Shown here: in pieces, positions 23,511-26,028 of the stretch
Layout of the letters: the number at the start of each line of letters is the position of its first letter
Numbering within the stretch: position 1 is the stretch's first letter
From: Flavobacteriaceae bacterium UBA7446
GTDB taxonomy: Bacteria > Bacteroidota > Bacteroidia > Flavobacteriales > Flavobacteriaceae
Length of the DNA: 26,028 bases
Reading direction: 5' to 3'
Assembly (NCBI GenBank): GCA_002478685.1
Contig: DLPY01000017.1
Span: 1-26,028, forward strand
Position numbers and translations under genes: made by a program
The notes under the pieces: model-generated
Seen by the model: the letters and a program-made list of their open reading frames with translations, nothing else
Told to the model about the DNA's origin: nothing
The model's database searches: none

Positions 23511-23990
23511 ATGACAAAATTTAAATTAGATGATATTGATCATCAAATTCTGGATATTCTTATCGATAACATGCGTACACCTTTTACGGATATCGCAAAA
23601 CGCTTATTAATTTCAGCGGGAACCGTTCACGTTCGTGTACGTAAAATGGAAGAGGCTGGAATCATTAAAGGATCCTCACTTGCATTAGACTACACCAAAA
23701 TGGGGTATTCTTTTATTGCCTACGTGGGAATTTATCTTGAAAAAACACATCAAACAAAATATGTTTTGGAACGACTGCGTGAAATTCCTTTTGTGACTGT
23801 TGCACACATCACAACAGGCAAGTTTAACATTTACTGTAAGTTGCGTGCAAAATCTACAGAACATGCCAAAGAGATTATTTTTAAAATAGATGATATAGAT
23901 GGCATTTTACGCACCGAAACGATGATTTCTCTGGAGGAGAGCATCAACGACAAAAAACGATTAATGCACACCATTTTTAACGACTTATAA
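23511..23990 (+). CDS. Lrp/AsnC-family transcriptional regulator
   Basis: A 159-residue amino-acid-responsive regulator. The N-terminal winged helix (about 5-55) reads LDDIDHQILDILIDNMRTPFTDIAKRLLISAGTVHVRVRKMEEAGIIKG, an excellent match to the Lrp family. The RAM (ligand-binding) domain follows (about 68-150: GYSFIAYVGIYLE, VTVAHITTGKFNIYCKLRAKS, RTETMISLEES). It lacks any extra domain. It lies between the M14 peptidase and PEP carboxylase genes on the same strand. Such proteins form octamers or dimers and often control amino acid metabolism; local control of ppc is possible but unproven. Confidence 0.95.
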   Translation: MTKFKLDDIDHQILDILIDNMRTPFTDIAKRLLISAGTVHVRVRKMEEAGIIKGSSLALDYTKMGYSFIAYVGIYLEKTHQTKYVLERLREIPFVTVAHITTGKFNIYCKLRAKSTEHAKEIIFKIDDIDGILRTETMISLEESINDKKRLMHTIFNDL

Positions 23991-23998
23991 AATAACTT

Positions 23999-26028
23999 GT
24001 GAATTCACACACCAAATTAGAACGCTTTGAACATAGCGTTCTTTCTAAATTTAAACTTTACGACAGTATATTTTCAACCTTACCCTACTCTAAGATAACC
24101 AATACCGCAACCCTATTGCCACTTTTTGCGTCAAGTTGTGCAAAGGGCTACGAACAAGGGGATGATCCTAAAACCATTGTTGAAGGATTTTTTGAGCGCT
24201 ATTTTCCCGATTTTAACAAGACACAGCAGGTAGATTTGCTGTTTCGTTTTATTCAGTTTATTGAGCGGCGTGTGGTACTTTTTGATGCTGTAGAAGATGC
24301 TGCATTTAGTCGCATTAATAACATGAGTGGAATAGGTACGCTTCGAAACCTAAAAGAGGAGGCACAATCAAAGCAAAAAACTTCGGAATTAAAGCAACTT
24401 TTGCAAGAAATTAATGTACGTCCAGTACTCACAGCACACCCCACGCAATTTTACCCTGGCTCGGTATTGGGGATTATCACCGATTTGGGGAAAAGTATCC
24501 AAAGCAACGACTTACAAGAAATTAAGTTGCTACTCGCACAATTGGGAAGAACACCATTTTTTAAGAAGAAAAAGCCCACACCCCTAGATGAAGCAAAAAG
24601 TCTAATTTGGTATTTAAGCAATGTTTTTTATCCTGCCATTGGTGAGATTCAAGCCTATGTTCAGCGCCATATTTTTCAAGATGAAACTTTGTCTAGCGAA
24701 ACGGTAAAACTTGGATTTTGGCCCGGTGGAGATCGTGATGGAAACCCTTTTGTTACCACAGAAATTACACGAAAAACAGCGCAGCTTCTTCGTAGTAGCG
24801 TGATTCGCAATTATTACCGTGATATTCGTAAACTTCGTAGAAGGTTGACATTTGCTGGAGTTGAAGAAGCCGTGTTAGACGTAGAAAAAAAATTATATAA
24901 CAGTATTTTCAGACTTGAAAAAGCACCTGAAATTTCATTGACCGAGTTAAAGGATGAATTAAATACCATTCTGATAAAAGTTGAGGAAGATTATCACGGA
25001 CTTTTTAGTAATGAATTACGCGATTTTATTGCCAAAATAAACGTATTTGGATATCATTTTGCAAGTCTTGACATTCGTCAAGATTCAAGAGTGCATCACG
25101 ATGCGTTTTTGACCTTACTAGAACAAACCAATAAAACCGGTGTCACGGATGCATCTTTTGATTACAAAAATGCTTCTGAAGCGGAACGTATTAGTTTTTT
25201 GACCTCTTTAACAGGAGATGTTAACCCTGATTCCTTTGAAGATGAAACCGTTCAGAAGGCGTTAGGTTCTATTCGTGCGATGAAAGAAATTCAGCAAACA
25301 AATGGCGAGGCGGGAAGTAATAGATACATCATTAGTAACAACCAAACCGCGCAAAATATATTTGAAGTTTTTGCCATGATTCGTCTTAGCGATTGGGAGA
25401 CTCCTTCGGTCGACGTAGTCCCATTGTTTGAAACCATTCCAGATTTAAAAATTGCTTTAGAGGTAATGGATAAGGTGTATTCAAATCCTGTTTACAGAGA
25501 ACATTTGACTAATCGTGGAAACAAACAAACCATTATGCTTGGATTCTCTGACGGTACCAAAGACGGAGGGTATTTGATGGCAAACTGGAGTATTTTTAAA
25601 GCCAAAGAAGAGCTTACTGCTATTTCGCGTAAGCATGGTATTAAAGTAGCCTTCTTTGACGGGCGTGGTGGACCTCCAGCACGAGGTGGCGGAAATACGC
25701 ACCAGTTTTATGCCTCTATGGGCTCAAGTGTTGAGGCTGATGAAATCCAATTAACCGTTCAGGGTCAAACCATTAGCTCCAACTTTGGAACCTTTGATTC
25801 GTGCCGATATAATTTAGAGCAACTTCTCAGTTCAGGTATTTCTAACCGATTGTTTTCAGATAAAACCATTGACTTAGATGAAGAGGACAGAGCTACAATG
25901 ACTAAGTTGGCAGAAATCAGTTACGAGACCTATAAAGATTTTAAAGCACACCCAAAGTTTTTACCCTATTTGGAGCATATGAGTACGTTGCAATACTATG
26001 CCAAAACTAACATTGGTTCAAGGCCTTC
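23999..26028 (+). CDS. ppc: Phosphoenolpyruvate carboxylase, N-terminal 676 residues (3' end outside window)
   Basis: Carboxylates PEP to oxaloacetate, refilling the TCA cycle. The frame opens after TAA at 23993-23995; the only start-like codon before the conserved region is GTG at 23999, 8 bp after the Lrp stop, so a GTG start is called. Motifs: catalytic His147 in LTAHPTQ (most families have TAHPTE, here Gln), FWPGGDRDGNPFVT (about 240-253), FASLDIRQDS (about 355-364), LGFSDGTKDGGYLMANW (about 514-530) and the mobile loop GRGGPPARGGG (about 555-565). The last bases read TNIGSRP, a conserved block about 150-200 residues before the usual end, so the gene is intact as far as seen. The Gln variant is probably normal for this lineage. 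Confidence 0.93.
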   Translation, partial: MNSHTKLERFEHSVLSKFKLYDSIFSTLPYSKITNTATLLPLFASSCAKGYEQGDDPKTIVEGFFERYFPDFNKTQQVDLLFRFIQFIERRVVLFDAVEDAAFSRINNMSGIGTLRNLKEEAQSKQKTSELKQLLQEINVRPVLTAHPTQFYPGSVLGIITDLGKSIQSNDLQEIKLLLAQLGRTPFFKKKKPTPLDEAKSLIWYLSNVFYPAIGEIQAYVQRHIFQDETLSSETVKLGFWPGGDRDGNPFVTTEITRKTAQLLRSSVIRNYYRDIRKLRRRLTFAGVEEAVLDVEKKLYNSIFRLEKAPEISLTELKDELNTILIKVEEDYHGLFSNELRDFIAKINVFGYHFASLDIRQDSRVHHDAFLTLLEQTNKTGVTDASFDYKNASEAERISFLTSLTGDVNPDSFEDETVQKALGSIRAMKEIQQTNGEAGSNRYIISNNQTAQNIFEVFAMIRLSDWETPSVDVVPLFETIPDLKIALEVMDKVYSNPVYREHLTNRGNKQTIMLGFSDGTKDGGYLMANWSIFKAKEELTAISRKHGIKVAFFDGRGGPPARGGGNTHQFYASMGSSVEADEIQLTVQGQTISSNFGTFDSCRYNLEQLLSSGISNRLFSDKTIDLDEEDRATMTKLAEISYETYKDFKAHPKFLPYLEHMSTLQYYAKTNIGSRP

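Overview
The window comes from a member of the Bacteroidota, most likely a marine-type Flavobacteriaceae. The support is: a TonB receptor with a carboxypeptidase-like N-terminal domain, lipoproteins with the acidic after-cysteine signal used for surface export in this phylum, -7 boxes of the TAnnTTTG type, A-rich leaders without Shine-Dalgarno sequences, and the flavobacterial gene set serC-serA-DUF6787, parE-parC-terC, and Lrp/M14/PEP carboxylase. No rRNA, tRNA or CRISPR array is visible.

Layout. (1) 1-3918: the 3' end of msrA converges on a minus-strand metal-uptake-like group made of a His/Cys-rich secreted peptide, a His-rich surface lipoprotein and a TonB receptor. A perfect 9-5-9 palindrome precedes the lipoprotein gene. 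(2) 3920-7348, minus strand: acyl-CoA reductase (LuxC family), serC, serA and a small DUF6787 membrane protein. The last two junctions, into DUF6787 and from it into the His/Cys-rich peptide, overlap or nearly touch. (3) 7351-9480, plus strand: a 4Fe-4S ferredoxin and ychF, driven from a symmetric divergent promoter, then an NTF2-like lipoprotein and a strong terminator. (4) 9489-15918: an AT-rich accessory segment with all genes on the minus strand. In transcription order it holds a tyrosine recombinase, a short hairpin site, a membrane-anchored HerA-like ATPase, a long imperfect palindrome, a surface lipoprotein with two outer-membrane barrel proteins, and a second long imperfect palindrome. 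(5) 16096-22105: parE-parC (topoisomerase IV), converging on terC, a small lipoprotein and an XRE regulator. (6) 22106-26028: an operator-rich divergent region, an M14 carboxypeptidase, an Lrp/AsnC regulator and the 5' three quarters of PEP carboxylase.

The most interesting part is segment 4. It looks like a small integron-like cassette array: recombinase, adjacent short site, then two gene units each followed by a palindromic repeat of about 135 bp with related ends. Nearly all arm mismatches are G.T wobbles when the plus strand folds on itself, and A.C mismatches on the other strand. This suggests selection on a folded single DNA strand, as for attC sites. The recombinase is XerD-like with an unusual N-terminal domain and lacks the insertion typical of integron integrases, so this is not a canonical integron. 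Other signals worth attention are the metal-uptake palindrome, the symmetric ferredoxin/LuxC promoter and the GTTTACAAA half-site cluster next to the XRE gene.
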